A DNA stretch of 64,000 nt from Psilocybe azurescens (taxonomy: Eukaryota > Basidiomycota > Agaricomycetes > Agaricales > Agrocybaceae), in assembly GCA_023853785.1 (NCBI GenBank), contig JAJIRX010000500.1, positions 806,001 to 870,000 on the forward strand, in the 5' to 3' direction. The notes beneath the pieces were generated by a model. It ran no database searches. It was not told the origin of the DNA and was given only the letters and a program-made list of their open reading frames with translations. A program made the position numbers and the translations under genes. Positions within the stretch are counted from its first letter, which is position 1. The number at the start of each line of letters is the position of its first letter. Shown piece by piece: positions 38,349 through 50,237 of this stretch.

Positions 38349-40065
38349 ATGTCCTTATTAACGTCGAAAATACCGTCGACGCTAGAATACCCTCTTTCGC
38401 TTCCGTTTTCCTCATTCTAATAGCTGCAAGACTATGGATCTCATTGACTGATCTATCGGACATCTTTGAAGCACGATCAACAACTCTCCTCTCCGTTGAC
38501 TTCGTTCTCGCAACGTACGTGTATCGCCACATCTCTCTTGTACAAGATGTTATGCTCAACAAGCCAGGTTGCTTTCAGTAAAAGAAGGGATATTCCTTTT
38601 TAACCATGACATAGATCCTTATTCAGGAGGGTCGTTTCGTCATGTACGCGTACTATCTATTTGTTGGACTGCGACTGACTGGGTTCAATAGTCACCACTA
38701 TTGCTTTCCTTTTTCGTGACAGCGCTACCAAGTTCGAGGAAACTCGCGTCTGTTCTGTGGACATGCAGCGATGCTGTAGGCGCCTGGGCCTTGATTCGAA
38801 TTTGGAGAGCTCGTCAGAATGTTAGACAGAGTCCTCGCGACGTGTTGGTTGCAGCTTCGTGAGCTTTCCCGAACTCTTTTATTTCTCGAGGAAACTCTGA
38901 CCTTTCGCTGAAGTTACCTCTTCAATCCCTACACTTTCCTTCCCTCCCTAGCGTTATCCACTTCCTCTCTCGAGAATACGCTTCTATTGCTGTCCATAAT
39001 GTTCGCATGCAAAGGTATAAACCAAATATTATCCGCACTCTTCTATTGCGCACTAAGGATAATTCTTTCAGGCAAAGCTTCAGCTTCCCTTGTTCCTATT
39101 ATCTTCTGTAATACATCTATCGCTATCGTCGGGCTATAATGCTATTACCTATCTTGCTTCTTCTCATCACCGATCCTCACTCCCACATCGCGTCGCCCAA
39201 GCCATTGTCAACCCCTCTCAAGAAGGCTATTCCACTGTTTGGAGAATTCGTGGCATACATGGTTGCTCTTACACTTACCTCAACGCTAGTGGCTGGGAGT
39301 TGGTCGTGGATACCGCAGACCTGGGGTGCAACGTACGGATCCAATACACGTCACCAACCGTCAACTTAACTTAAATTCGCGTTCACAGGTTAACGCTCCC
39401 TGATTTGACCCCAAACACGGGCCTTTGGTGGTACTTCTTCACCGAAATGTTTGATCATTTCCGGCCATTTTTCTTGATGGTGTTCACTGTATGTCATTCG
39501 CTGTTCAATAATCCCTCTTCGGATCTCACTCTTTGCGACAGGTCCATCTTTTTATCTACGTTGTCCCTGTATGCCTTAAATTCCAGTAAGCTCGATATCT
39601 TTCTTGAAGAAGTTCTCATACTAATCGCAATTTACCATCTAGGCACGACCCACTCTACGCCGTGTTTATCCTACTCGGCATCCTAGGGACATTCAAGCCC
39701 TACACGACGCTCTCAGACCCTGGCCTCTTCCTAACCATGTTCGCCATCTTCCCCGAGATATACCCATGTAAGAAATTCGCATCTCCATCTCCACACAAGA
39801 CGAGTTACCTCCATCTGACTATCTCTGTGTTTCAGATATGCGGTACCCAATTGTCACTGTACTTCTCCATCTTCACGCTTCGCTTCTGATGCCACTGTTC
39901 CACCATCTATGGCTGAGTCAAGGGACAGGAAACGCTAACTTCTTCTACGCGTCGACTCTGGTATTCGCTTGTGCTAATGGAGCTGCTCTCGTAGATTGCA
40001 TCTGGCCAGGACTCATGATTGCAATTGGACCTCATGTTGAGGGATATTCAGTAGTGCAGGAGTAG
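38349..40065 (+). CDS. PIG-U / Cdc91, GPI transamidase subunit
   Basis: Multi-pass ER membrane subunit of the complex that attaches GPI anchors to proteins. Conserved pieces in order: [85 protein letters not shown], then the family hallmark [20 protein letters not shown], then [40 protein letters not shown] and [20 protein letters not shown]. The stop is at 40063-40065. Six or more introns. The frame breaks at 39131-39133 (one G too many) and again near 38490-38500, before SFSQLKEG. The N-terminus is unclear: the frame entering [12 protein letters not shown] has no ATG, while an ATG at 38349 is in another frame, so a further error is likely there. Confidence 0.86.
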
Positions 40066-40165
40066 ATGTTTAGTTGACGATGTACACTATGTTCGACCTT
40101 CGAAGAGTAATTTATCCAAGTCGCCGCTGCGACTGATCCATGCAAGGCAGTGTACGAACTTCGCT

Positions 40166-42438
40166 CTACGAGTATGATTTAGTCTGTAGCAGGTCCTCCA
40201 TAATCTGAGGATCAATAGGAATGTTAGCTTTACGAAGATATTCGTCGTTCCTAAAAGTAGATGGATCATTCTTCAATCCGATGTATCTCAAAGAAAGAAC
40301 TTTACCAAAACTAATTCGAAACATTTCTCAATTTGAGCGCAAAATCTGAGAGGCAAAATAATAAAACATACCTTGGAATAATGTCGCGTTCCAGAGTCAC
40401 AACTATGAATGAATACGATAGAGTCAGTATTTTGGCGTTAAGCATAGGGAGAAGAAAAATACATACAGAATAGTAACCACAGTCTTTCCATGTGTCCAAG
40501 CTTTCTGCTTAGCTAGTTTCACGCATGCGAAGAGATTACACGCGCTACTTGACCCCAAGAAAAGACCATCATGTTTGACCAGATAGCGCGACATTGCTAC
40601 CGCTTCTGCATCCGTTATCCTGTATATGTATTTCGTTAACGTATAGAAAAAGGTGTAAAGTTAGTAATTTACCGAAAGGCGTCATCGAGGATGGGAAGGG
40701 CTAATTCTACGTTATGTGTCAATCGGTTGATACCACTGGATGTTTCTTGAGCGCCGATCATGGACACGGTTCTGAGAAATTGAGCTCCTTACATGCCCTC
40801 TACGACTGTGTCCACTTGGTGCCGCCTTTTGGTGCCTTCGCTTTCTTTGCGATCGAACATAACTCCATATTTCACCTGAAGGGATATCACTGTAGTCAAC
40901 TATTTGCGTAGAGGAGGGCATTGCATACCTTATTATATAGTCCACTGCCATCAGGGTCAGCTATTGCAACCAATATATCTTGGTTCATTGACTTCAGATA
41001 TTGTCCGGTTCCAGCGACAGTGCCCCCAGTGCCTGAACATTGCCAGGTCAATAGATGAAGTTTGACTACGAAAATCACTCGCACCTGCTCCTGCAACGAA
41101 CGCATCGATCTTCCCGCTCGTTTGTCTCCAAATTTCTGGGCCTGTTCCATTGTAATGAGCATAGAAGTTACTCTTGTTCTATACAATCAACATGCAGAAT
41201 TAAATAAAATTCCTGTATGTATGCACAGAGATTACTCACCTCAAACTGGTCAGCAAAATATCCTCTGGGCTGATCAGCGTTGCCGCTGATTCCATTCCAT
41301 TCATCTGCTTCGAATTGAACATGACGAGGGGCTTCCGAGACCAGGACAGAGGTCGAAGGAGATTCGAAAGTATGGGAGGTATGGTTGACATTTAATTCAA
41401 GATTTTTCTCGTCGATGATGTCAGCCTGTCCGAATTTGCTGGCTTGCTGCTTCGCCAAGTTCTGGTACAACTCAAGAAGATGTGGAAGCGACATTGAAAG
41501 AAGCACTTACGACATACTGTTGGAAATGTGAGTATATCATTGATGTTTGAGTATCGTACCTCACGAACCTGCTTTTTGTCAACGATGCTAGCTGGTCTCA
41601 CTTTCTGCACCTCGGCGCCCAAAGCTTGCAAGGCTTTAACCTTTTCTCGGCGACGTCGTCGGGCATAATAATAGCTACGAAATAGGCCACTCTTCAGATG
41701 GGCGGCAGGAATTTGAAGGGCATGATACACACTTGTTTCGTAACCTCTGGAGCCAAATAATCTTAAATTCTGCCGGAATAAAAGGACACCACATACCTCG
41801 CACGAGCAATTGTGGCTATAGAGATACCGGTTGACCCAACGGTTCCTTCGAATATACGTGAGCCGGTGTATGGTCGAATAAGACCTTCCCTTTCGGCATC
41901 ATTTATCACTGGGATTCAATACCATGATTGGGACTTCGAGATAGATTGGTGAAGCGTGAAGAACACACTTTGTAACGCCACGCGATCTTTGACGCTTCCA
42001 CCTATGTTCAGAAACTGTGGTACATTATAAGCTGATGTCCCAATTGGATCGATTCGATTGGGAAAGTACCTCGGCTTTACCAAGTATCTCTATACCAAGG
42101 GCATCACTTAGGGAATTGATTCTGACCAGCGGTGTATTTCCTGTTCAGAGTAGAAAATATGAGCATACGGGGCATGACTGGTAGAATAAATAGCTACCTA
42201 TAAGTCCTACGACTCCTTTGACAACCTCATCACTCCGTAATTCGATTGGACGAGGTGGGAAGTGTGTAACAGGTTGCCGGTCCTTCTTGCGTTGTTGCCA
42301 ATAAAGTGCGATTGAGGTGGAAGTCAATGAAAAAGAGAAACCGATCAGGACACCAATAAGAACGTGTCGAGTTGTAGAGCGAGATGGCCAACGCAGCCAG
42401 GACGACAGAGACTCTGCAAAAGTAGATGTCCAGGTCAT
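40166..42438 (-). CDS. Membrane-anchored cysteine-synthase-like PLP enzyme (Mcy1-like)
   Basis: Fold-type II PLP enzyme related to cysteine synthase. The start MTWTSTFAESLSSWLRWPSR is at 42438 (an ATG at 42486 would add 16 residues). A single membrane segment follows (VLIGVLIGFSFSLTSTSIAL), as in yeast Mcy1 of the mitochondrial outer membrane. The catalytic part reads GNTPLVRINSLSDALGIEIL, FLNIGGSVKDRVAL (PLP lysine), GTVGSTGISIATIARARGYE, IIMPDDVAE, KVKALQALGAEVQKVRP, GTGGTVAGTGQYLKSM (phosphate loop), ITDAEAVAMSRYLVKHDGLF and TVVTILCDSGTRHYSKFWND. Between ASKFGQAD and RGYFADQFE there is an in-frame insertion of about 50 residues. One base in the T run 41642-41645 must change to join IIMPDDVAE to KVKALQ. 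About ten introns. It ends about 100 bp from the convergent PIG-U gene. Confidence 0.86.
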
Positions 42439-42814
42439 GGTCGTGGGCTCCACCCCGAAAACGCGTCGAAAGAAATGTCGCGGCAACGGGCCGTGGCTTC
42501 CTTTCGCGTAGAAAACCCCTTTCTGGGCTCATTAATGAAAAAACTTTCAAGTGTTTTTACCACCCAACACAATTCCCATAGGATATCGAGTCGGTCTTAG
42601 TAGTATCACGACTTGGTTCTTGTCATCCCATGAATCAATGGATCCGAGTGCATCTTATCGAAGTCGTTCGCATGGTTCACGTCGGTGACGCGATAGTCTG
42701 ACTAAAATCATACCATTCTGTCACTTGACTTGGGTGTTTTGGCATAAAGATCGCCACTTTCATGCCAGCAAGGTCCATCGCATTACTGTCTCTCTTAGCA
42801 GACGTTTCTTCAAG
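42439..42814. promoter_or_regulatory. Divergent intergenic promoter region
   Basis: 376 bp between the start codons of the cysteine-synthase-like gene and the CoA-binding gene. Open frames seen here are upstream extensions and opposite-strand shadows. The promoter role is inferred from position; I see no specific site. Confidence 0.4.
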
Positions 42815-43408
42815 ATGTCTGATATCACTCCCATAAAGAAAACCTTCTTGGCTGCCCCTTACTTCGCCGTTGTTGGCGCGTCGAAAGATACCACCAAATA
42901 CGGTACCAGAGTGCGTCTGGCTTTAACAATGTTCATCAGAATGTATGAAAGTTTACCTGTGTCAATTAGATCCTCAAATGGTACCAGGCTCGTACGTTCA
43001 ACGTAACACCAGTTCACCCTGTAGGAATTCCTATGCAAACCCTGTAAAACCCCTATTCATAGAGTATTGCCAACAGAAAGAGAAAGAACTGGAAGGCCTC
43101 TCGACCATCAGTGCTATCGGTGAATTGCCTTCCCCAAAGGAGACCAGCGTCTCTATCATAACTCCTCCAAAGGTAGATTTAAGACCAGCTGCCCTTGTTG
43201 CTCAACGACTCATACCCGAGCATAGGTTACTCTCGGAATCTTGAAGCAGGCTAAAGACATTGATATCCCCGCACTATGGCTCCAACCGGGAGCTGAGGAT
43301 GCTGAAGTTATTGAGTACATCAAGGATAACGGTCTCTCAGATCGAGTGATTTATGGAGGGCCTTGTCTTCTTGTTGAAGGAGATGATATCGCTCGCAGTT
43401 TATTGTAA
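42815..43408 (+). CDS. CoA-binding domain protein (YccU/CoA_binding_2 type)
   Basis: Small Rossmann-fold protein of the CoA_binding_2 family; exact function unknown. Exon 1: MSDITPIKKTFLAAPYFAVV then GASKDTTKYGTR (nucleotide-binding GAS loop). After an intron: WYQARTFNVTPVHP. A 64-bp intron (GTAGGA...AACAG) leads to KEKELEGLSTISAIGELPSP and ETSVSIITPPK. The last exon is VTLGILKQAKDIDIPALWLQ, then PGAEDAEVIEYIKDNGLSDR and VIYGGPCLLVEGDDIARSLL. The P-x-H-P, SIITPP, LWLQPGAE and GGPCLL blocks are those of the family. An upstream in-frame ATG at 42725 exists, but the start at 42815 gives the usual length of about 150 residues. No frameshift is needed. Confidence 0.88.
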
Positions 43409-43875
43409 ATTTGTATGAATGGAGTGCGCCTGGAATCTCTCTTAAGTTACTATCTGATATAAAAAAAAAAGTCATGAATCAGTGCAGTTCCAACTTATCG
43501 CTTCTGTTCCTGTTCCTTTTCTTCCGACAACCATCACGATCAACGCTGACAGACTGCATAGAACTCGGCCGTTTCTTTCACAATTCGTCCAACTTCGAAC
43601 GCAAGTGAGCGGAGGATATAATACCGTTCGGGCATCATCAAGCAATCACGCCGACAGGAATGCTAAAAATGAAATTGCAGCATCTTCGCGGCGGCAACAC
43701 CGTGGCTAGCCGCTGGCGTGGTACAAATGATTTTTCTGAGCACGGGCGCTGACCTCAACTCGTTCAAGCTCCTTCATTACCCAATGGCATCATAAAGCTC
43801 CATCCACTCAAAAAGCTCTCCGCGCGCTCTCTCTTCTGGCTTTATGAACTATTTTGCCCATACTTTTCACTCAAA
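43409..43875. other. Intergenic region
   Basis: Contains the CoA-binding gene 3' flank and the chitinase upstream region, CT-rich just before the chitinase start. No gene seen. Confidence 0.5.
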
Positions 43876-45592
43876 ATGCTGAACATCTTTTTGCTGCCGC
43901 TGTCCCTTTTGACAACCACTGTCGTTGCTCTCGATTCTCTTAACCCTACGATATCTCGTAGCAATTCAACTATCTCTGCGGCGTGGTATACTGGCTGGCA
44001 TGCGGCAGACTTTCCCATTGTCTCAGGTTAGCTGGTCGAAGTATACGCATTTGACCTATGCGTTCGCGTGAGTGGTCACCTCCTTTGCCACTGGTTCGGT
44101 CTCTTAACCATTATCATTTCATTGATACAGCACCACGACTCCAGACGTGAATACCCTCTCTTTGGACGATTCAGACGTGAAGCTGCTCCCGCAATTCGTC
44201 TCCTTGGCGCAACAACATGTGAATTGCTCCAAAACTGCTAAATTGGAGGTGCTGAAAATAGCCTTCTCGTATCCAATAGGGTGTGAAAGCCAGTGTTTCC
44301 ATAGGTGGCTGGACCGGTTCTCAGTGGTTCTCTTCGTACGTGAGGACGGCGGCTAATCGGACGGCGTTCGTAAAGACTGTCACCACCCTCGCCGAAGAAT
44401 ACAAACTCGATGGTGTGGATTTCGAGTGAGTAGGCTGCCTCTCTACAGATAAAATCGAAGACGACGGGCTGACCGTTTACCGTATAGCTGGGAATTCCCA
44501 GGTATACAAGGAATAGGGTGTAATCTTGTTGATCCTAATGACACCAGCAATTTCCTTGCTTTCCTCCACGAACTTCGAAACTCAACAACTGGCAAAAGCT
44601 CATACTGTCGGCTGCGACTTTCGACACCCCATGGGTTGACTCGACAGGTTTCCCTTCCGCGAATATCTCTGAATTCAGTCAAGTTTTGGACTATATAGCC
44701 ATTATGAATTATGATGTCAAATCCAACGTCTCAGTAGGAGCTGGTCCAAGCTCACCGTTAGACGATTCATGTGCGCCTGTCGGGGCGCGCTTTGGTTCGG
44801 CCGTCTCAGCAGTGAAAGATTGGACTGCTGCAGGAATGCCAGCAAACCAAATTGTTCTCGGTGTGCCGGCTTATGGCCACTCCTTCCTTGCAGCGATTCC
44901 TTTCCTCGGAGGTTCCAACGCGACGCTCCAGAACCCACAATTTCTTTCTTATCCCCCTTATGCTGCCAATTCATCACGACGTGGTGATAGGTGGGACGGA
45001 GATGGCGGATTGGACGTTTGCGGTGTTTTGGAAGGTCCCGGTGGTGTCTATACCTACTGGGGTTTGATGGAGGAGGGGTTCTTGAACCGAGATGGGTCAG
45101 TCAAACATGGTATTCTATCACGATTCGATAACTGCAGTCAAACGGTAAGTCGGTCAAAACTCTATACTAGAACCCTACTTATGAGAACCGTAACGCTTCT
45201 GTACAGCCTTCGCTGTATAACAAAACCAGCGGTATTTATGTCACGTACGATAATGCGCAGTCCTATGCCATCAAAGGCGGATTCATCCATTCAGCCGGCT
45301 TGAAGGGATTTGCCATCTGGGAAGCAGGTGGGGACTATAATGACACTTTGCTCGATTCTATTCGTAAGTTCCTGAGTCTGGTCTACCCCCAAAAAATTTT
45401 ACGAATTATACGCGTTTAGTGAACGCGACCCAAAATGGCGGACCGAACTTGACCTCGTCGTTTAACACGACGCAGGGAGGCAATATAATGCCACCTTCCC
45501 CTGGCTTCTCAGAGCGCCTCGAGGGCGCACAAGCGGTGTGGCGTGCCCTGCTCGCCTTCGTCGTTGTTGCGCTTTATGGCTCTCTAACGTAA
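43876..45592 (+). CDS. Secreted GH18 chitinase-like glycoside hydrolase, probably GPI anchored
   Basis: Glycoside hydrolase family 18, expected to cleave chitin during wall remodelling or feeding. The start at 43876 gives a signal peptide (MLNIFLLPLSLLTTTVVA). Then SWSKYTHLTYAFATTTPDVN, the SxGG motif in GVKASVSIGGWTGSQW, and the catalytic DxxDxDxE motif LDGVDFDWEFPG. That motif is assembled across an intron (GTGAGT...TATAG) between GA and CTGGGAA. It continues LDYIAIMNYDV, IVLGVPAYGHSF, GVYTYWGLMEEGFL and GLKGFAIWEAGGDYNDTLL. The C-terminus is Ser/Asn-rich and ends in a hydrophobic segment (VWRALLAFVVVALYGSLT), as in GPI-anchored proteins. Two one-base errors: near 44013-44018 (before VSWSKY) and in the A run 44594-44597. 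Confidence 0.92.
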
Positions 45593-47896
45593 CGCATACT
45601 CCGGACATACGAGATCAAAACGGACATGAGGTGGATTTTGGTACCCGTTGCACGGAGCGTGTGTTGAAAAATCAACTTGCACTTCCTGACATATCATAAT
45701 CATAGTTGTATAACTGTTTAACTACGCGGAGTTGTTGACCTGGCGTGTCGCCTCATGGCATGACATGTTCTCCGATGATATTTATTTCCTTTGTGCCCAA
45801 AATATTTGGGGTTATTCATGAATGTCACGGTACCATGAAATTTCAGGCGGCGTCAAGGTTTGTGATCAAGGTTCTATGTGCCCTTTTCAGGGCAGCGACA
45901 GCCTAGCAGACCCTTTCACTTGATGCGCCTCTCCTTTACAAGTTTTATTCGAGGATTAGCACGCCGCTACCCAGGAGTATACATGATACTATCCGTCGGA
46001 GCATCATATCACCATATACTATCCATCTGGATGGTCGGCGCTGAATATCGGCTCGTAGATAGCCAACTGACGCGAACGGTCGCCTTCCCTCAGTTCCATT
46101 CTATAGGAGTTAACGATAAGCCACGGCGGAGCAGCTCCAAAAATCCTCGCTTGAATGGTTGGGGCATACCGCATCAATACTACATGGGTTTCTGTGGCGT
46201 GTGGGCAGGCAGTCGTGCCACAATGCGTGTCTGTGGTGGCTGTTGGCCCTAAGCGCGTCAATGCCGACAAAGTACTATGTGCGATGACGCTATAACGCTA
46301 TTCGCTTTCGCATGTGTCCGGACATATGGACGTGGACCCACCAATATTACAGGGTTCCCGAGGTTTATACCTTAAATGCGTTGGGCGCTGAAGAAACCGT
46401 TGGTGTGTTACGGCAGCAACGGAACGTGCTCTCAAGGTTCCAGGCTCCGGTCCCTTCATATAGATAACCTCTACATATCTGTCCGGGTTCGCGTACTTCA
46501 GACCTATGCAAGTCTGATAAATATGGGTACCCTTGTGTTTTCTCGAGATATTTACGGACCTTGCCATTAAGCTTGAAGAGCTAATTTCCCCGCGCGCGGG
46601 GAAGTGTGGCATATTCTTGGGCCAGGTGTGCAAGGGCGACCGGGTAACTTGGACGAATCTACGATAAGTTCCATAGAACCTGATTCTCCCCAGGTGTACG
46701 AAACGGAAAGCTGTTACCGCCTCTGAGCCAGAGCCATCATCAGGTACCAGAATACTCGCTCACTGAACCACTTCCCATCTTCGTTACAAGTTAATCCGAA
46801 GTTGCGACGCACACGGCTCCTCTAACACGATTCGAGAATAGGGCATGCCAATAGCCTCGCCGTAAACATGAGTCTCTGGCGAGGTATAATCATCAAATTC
46901 CATGTCAAGCCAAAAACCACAAGCCATCAAAATCTATCTCAGGCCCCTCCAATGTGTTATCCGCATTCCTCGCAATTTGTGTTTTATAACCAGGAATTTA
47001 ATCTGGCTCCTTATCCACTATTTCACAAAATTAAAAATCCCCCAATCCTAGTGACCTCGCTTCATTGTCCGCTTTGCCTGCACCAACGCTTGATCCCGAA
47101 ACCCGAAAAGGCATGTCGAGATCGCGTCTGTCCTTGTAACATCCTTTGAACTTGCCTGATATAGGATACCCTTTGTTCTAGCAATTTTGCAGGTGTGAAA
47201 GATACGTCCGACCAGTTCAACGAGCTCTAGCACAAGTCCTTGCATTTCTGCCTCACCCCTTGGCCGTAATTCTGATATAAGAATGGACAGGTACTGTTCC
47301 CAGTCACATTTTTGACGAAGCGCTCGTTACCGTTGTACGCACTCTTCACCCCTTGCGCATCTCACCATTCCTTTCTCAAGTGTTGTATGCTTCAATTCTG
47401 GCACAGATGACATCCGATTCACCATCACCGCAGAGCGTGCGGAAACATGTTTGCCCACCGAGCCCAACTATTTCTCCTGCTCAGGCAATTTTGGACGCAT
47501 GGAAAAGAGAAACACGAGAAAATCAAGAGAAATGGAGGAAAATTGATGCAGAGGTGAAGACGCGATATAATACGCCGTCGAGACGACCAGATCCAAAGAC
47601 GAAGATGTAGTTGGCGTACGGCCCGTTTGTATGTCGGGTAAGCGCGGATCCTGTAGTGCGGACGCATTGTTCTTTCTTGACTGACATTCGGGCACTATGC
47701 AGTGCGATTCCAGGCATATCTGCTCATCTTCGATTTCGGAGCACATATGCGATGCCGACCATTTTTTTGGACATTGGGGGAGGAGTGATTGTTTCTGACG
47801 TTGAAATTATTTATCCCGTCAAAGAATACTGTAGCAATGAAAGACTGAGAGAACAAACCTGCATTTTTGTACATTCTTGCCTGCCCAATATAATAT
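45593..47896. other. Gene-poor interval
   Basis: About 2.3 kb. A plus-strand frame at 45878-46252 (124 codons) is unrecognised. A short plus-strand frame, MTSDSPSPQSVRKHVCPPSP... (47407-47610, 67 codons, lysine-rich C-terminus), could encode a small protein, but I have no supporting homology. Nothing else seen. Confidence 0.4.
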
Positions 47897-49867
47897 TCAC
47901 TGAGGAACCGGTTCCTTATCTTGTTCCACTTCACTGTCATCGTATTCGTTATCATCCTGATCGTAGTTGTCTTCCTCTTCCTCCTCGAGCGCAGCCTCGG
48001 CCTCAGCTTGAGCTTGAGCAGCAGAAGCAGCACTAGCGATGGCAATTTCCAGAAGTTGGGTTTGTTCGTCCGAAAGACCGTACATTGACAGCGAAGTGAG
48101 TGGTGGTTGAGGGTTCTCAGGATTCTCGCCGACCGTTTGAGGTTGGAACAAACTCTCGTCTGAAGTTGGAACATTGGTGTCCATGGCACTATCAGACGTC
48201 TGTCCGAAAGACCCCTGAGCCGAAAGGGGAGAAGGTACAAATGTGGAGGCTGGAATAGATTGTGACTGGGCACGGGCGATGACACTTGCCAAAGTCGCTT
48301 GCCCTCCAGATGGATCCATCGGCGCTGACGTTGGATGCCCAACAGGATTGCCAAGAGCATTCCCAACCAGAACTTGGAGAAGACCATGAAGACCGATGAC
48401 AGAGGTTTGTATGTGTGCTATGACTGCAGGATTAATCTCCCCTCGTCGATGGTTTTGATATCTCTATATGGATGTTGAGAATTGGATGTTGAGACGCCGG
48501 ACGCTTCGTTGACAACGATCCCATTCCATATTTTGGCTCTCCTTTCCTCTCTCAAGGCATCTTCACCCTCTTCGCCGTCCAACTGAACCTCAATGACTTC
48601 TGCCACCAAGCAAATCTCGCTTTTGGGCCCTCGACTCTTGGTTCCGGTTTTGTGTCGCTTGATGGCATCTCGTCTGGAGAAAATTTTATGGCAACCCTCA
48701 CATTTCCATGCCTTCTTGTCGTGCAGTTTTAAATGTCGTTTCAAGTCATGGTTTCGAGCAAAAGAGGCGGGACAGACACTGCAACGAAATGGTCGGTGCG
48801 AAGAATGACTACGTTGATGGGCTCGCAAACTGTATAACCGAGAAAAAGTTTTGTGGCAACCAACAACAAGACATGGATAAACGGCTGTTCCAATATCCGT
48901 CGTCATGGAGTGCTGGTTCTGATTCCACGAATATACGGGGTTTGGGCCAAAAGACTGTCCATGGGGATGGGGATGGGGTATATTTTCTGGCGAGTGTCCA
49001 ATTTGGATTCCACTGAGCACACCGATGACTTGAATTAATCCGCCAATCTCTTGTAGCGCATGCATGCTAGGACCCGCTGCTGCTGCAGAGGTCACAGCAA
49101 AAAGGAAAATCTGATGTAATTGAAGACGGATAGAGGAGACCAAAGACGGATCGATGGCTTGGGAAGGTGATGTCCCAAGTGCTTGTGAGATAATACGCAC
49201 TGCTTCGACGACCTGATTCTGAAGATCAAAATCTGGTACATACGGTCGCTTATACGTGTAGGTTGGTTGGTAATTTCCGTCGTCGAACTCTTCCCTTTTA
49301 CGTTTCCCCTTATCCAGTTGAATAGCAGACGCGTTGGATCGCTTCAGATTGCCGAACAGGCTGGTGGATCGAGCTAAAGTGACAATAACCTGACTCAGAG
49401 GGCCCGCGATGCCTGTGGAGATGGTCCCAAGAGCGTTACATTGCAATAAGATATCATAAACATTTGGACCGTTGGGAATAGTGGTGGATACAAGGGCAGA
49501 CTTGGCAAGAGGGTCATTCTCTAATAGGTTGAGGATCGCTTTCATGGTCGCAATAATAGCCTCCTCTTTCCGTGGTGGATGGGCCACAGGATGTGTCGTT
49601 GGTGGGACATTTTCACTGGCTGCAGCAAGATTCTGTCCTTCAGTTGGGACGGGGCCTGACGGTGTTTTCAGTGGGCGCTGCGTTTCCCTCCGCTGTGCCC
49701 TTGGTTATATCTGCCCAGATTTGTTCTCCTAGTCGCCTGGCTATCTCTAGAGCTTCTGCGTCAATGTCTGCGTCATCTTCTTCGTCGTAATCCTCGTCGT
49801 CATCCCAGTCTTCCTCAGGCTGCTCGCTCACGTCCATGTCTGGTGTAGCACTAGGCTGCTCCTCCAT
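47897..49867 (-). CDS. C2H2 zinc-finger transcription factor with acidic ends
   Basis: Probable nuclear DNA-binding regulator. The start MEEQPSATPDMDVSEQPEED is at 49867, followed by an Asp/Glu-rich stretch (DDDEDYDEEDDADID). The middle is a long helical region without known domains and a basic patch (KGKRKREEF). Three fingers follow: YPCLVVGCHKTFSRLYSLRA then HQRSH; FRCSVCPASFARNHDLKRHL then KLH; and WKCEGCHKIFSRRDAIKRHK. The third lacks the usual second histidine spacing. The C-terminal part (MDPSGGQATLASVIARAQSQ onward) is Gln/Ala-rich and ends in a very acidic tail (EEEEEDNYDQDDNEYDDSEV). Two one-base corrections are needed to read it as one protein: one T too many at 49665-49668 and one C missing at 48439-48442 (plus-strand coordinates). 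No intron is needed. Confidence 0.85.
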
Positions 49868-50237
49868 CGGCGCCTATTTCATTAATCAGTCAACAATTGT
49901 GAATGGATACTGCAGTGCGTCTTCTGTCGCACCACCCGAAGACTAGTGGGTGAATGTGAAGATGGAATAAAAGAAAATGAAGAAAGTCAAAATTTAGATG
50001 TTGAATGTAGGGCAGTCTTGTTTAGGGAAGTCAAAGGGGAGCCTGAGTTGTACATGCTTGAATCTAATGGCGCTGGAATATCTTATCGGTTCGATTTGTA
50101 CAGATTTGTAGCGACACCGATCAATGCACCCTGTATGTATATTGCCGAAATTCGAATACAGTTTTTTTAATAAAAGCGTACACTGCAGCTGGCAGAGCCT
50201 TGAGCACGTTTCGCCATCTCTCCTTTAGCCACTGACA
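49868..50237. promoter_or_regulatory. Divergent intergenic promoter region
   Basis: 370 bp between the start codons of the zinc-finger gene and the carrier gene, transcribed apart. The promoter role is inferred; no site recognised. Confidence 0.4.

Noticed and set aside
43876..45592. Chitinase read as a pseudogene because no long frame contains the catalytic motif
   Set aside because: The DxxDxDxE motif is rebuilt exactly by a normal intron, and the remaining breaks are single-base errors like those in essential genes here.
38349..45592. PIG-U, cysteine-synthase-like, CoA-binding and chitinase genes as a functional cluster
   Set aside because: They belong to unrelated pathways and have mixed orientations; only the divergent pair could share a promoter.
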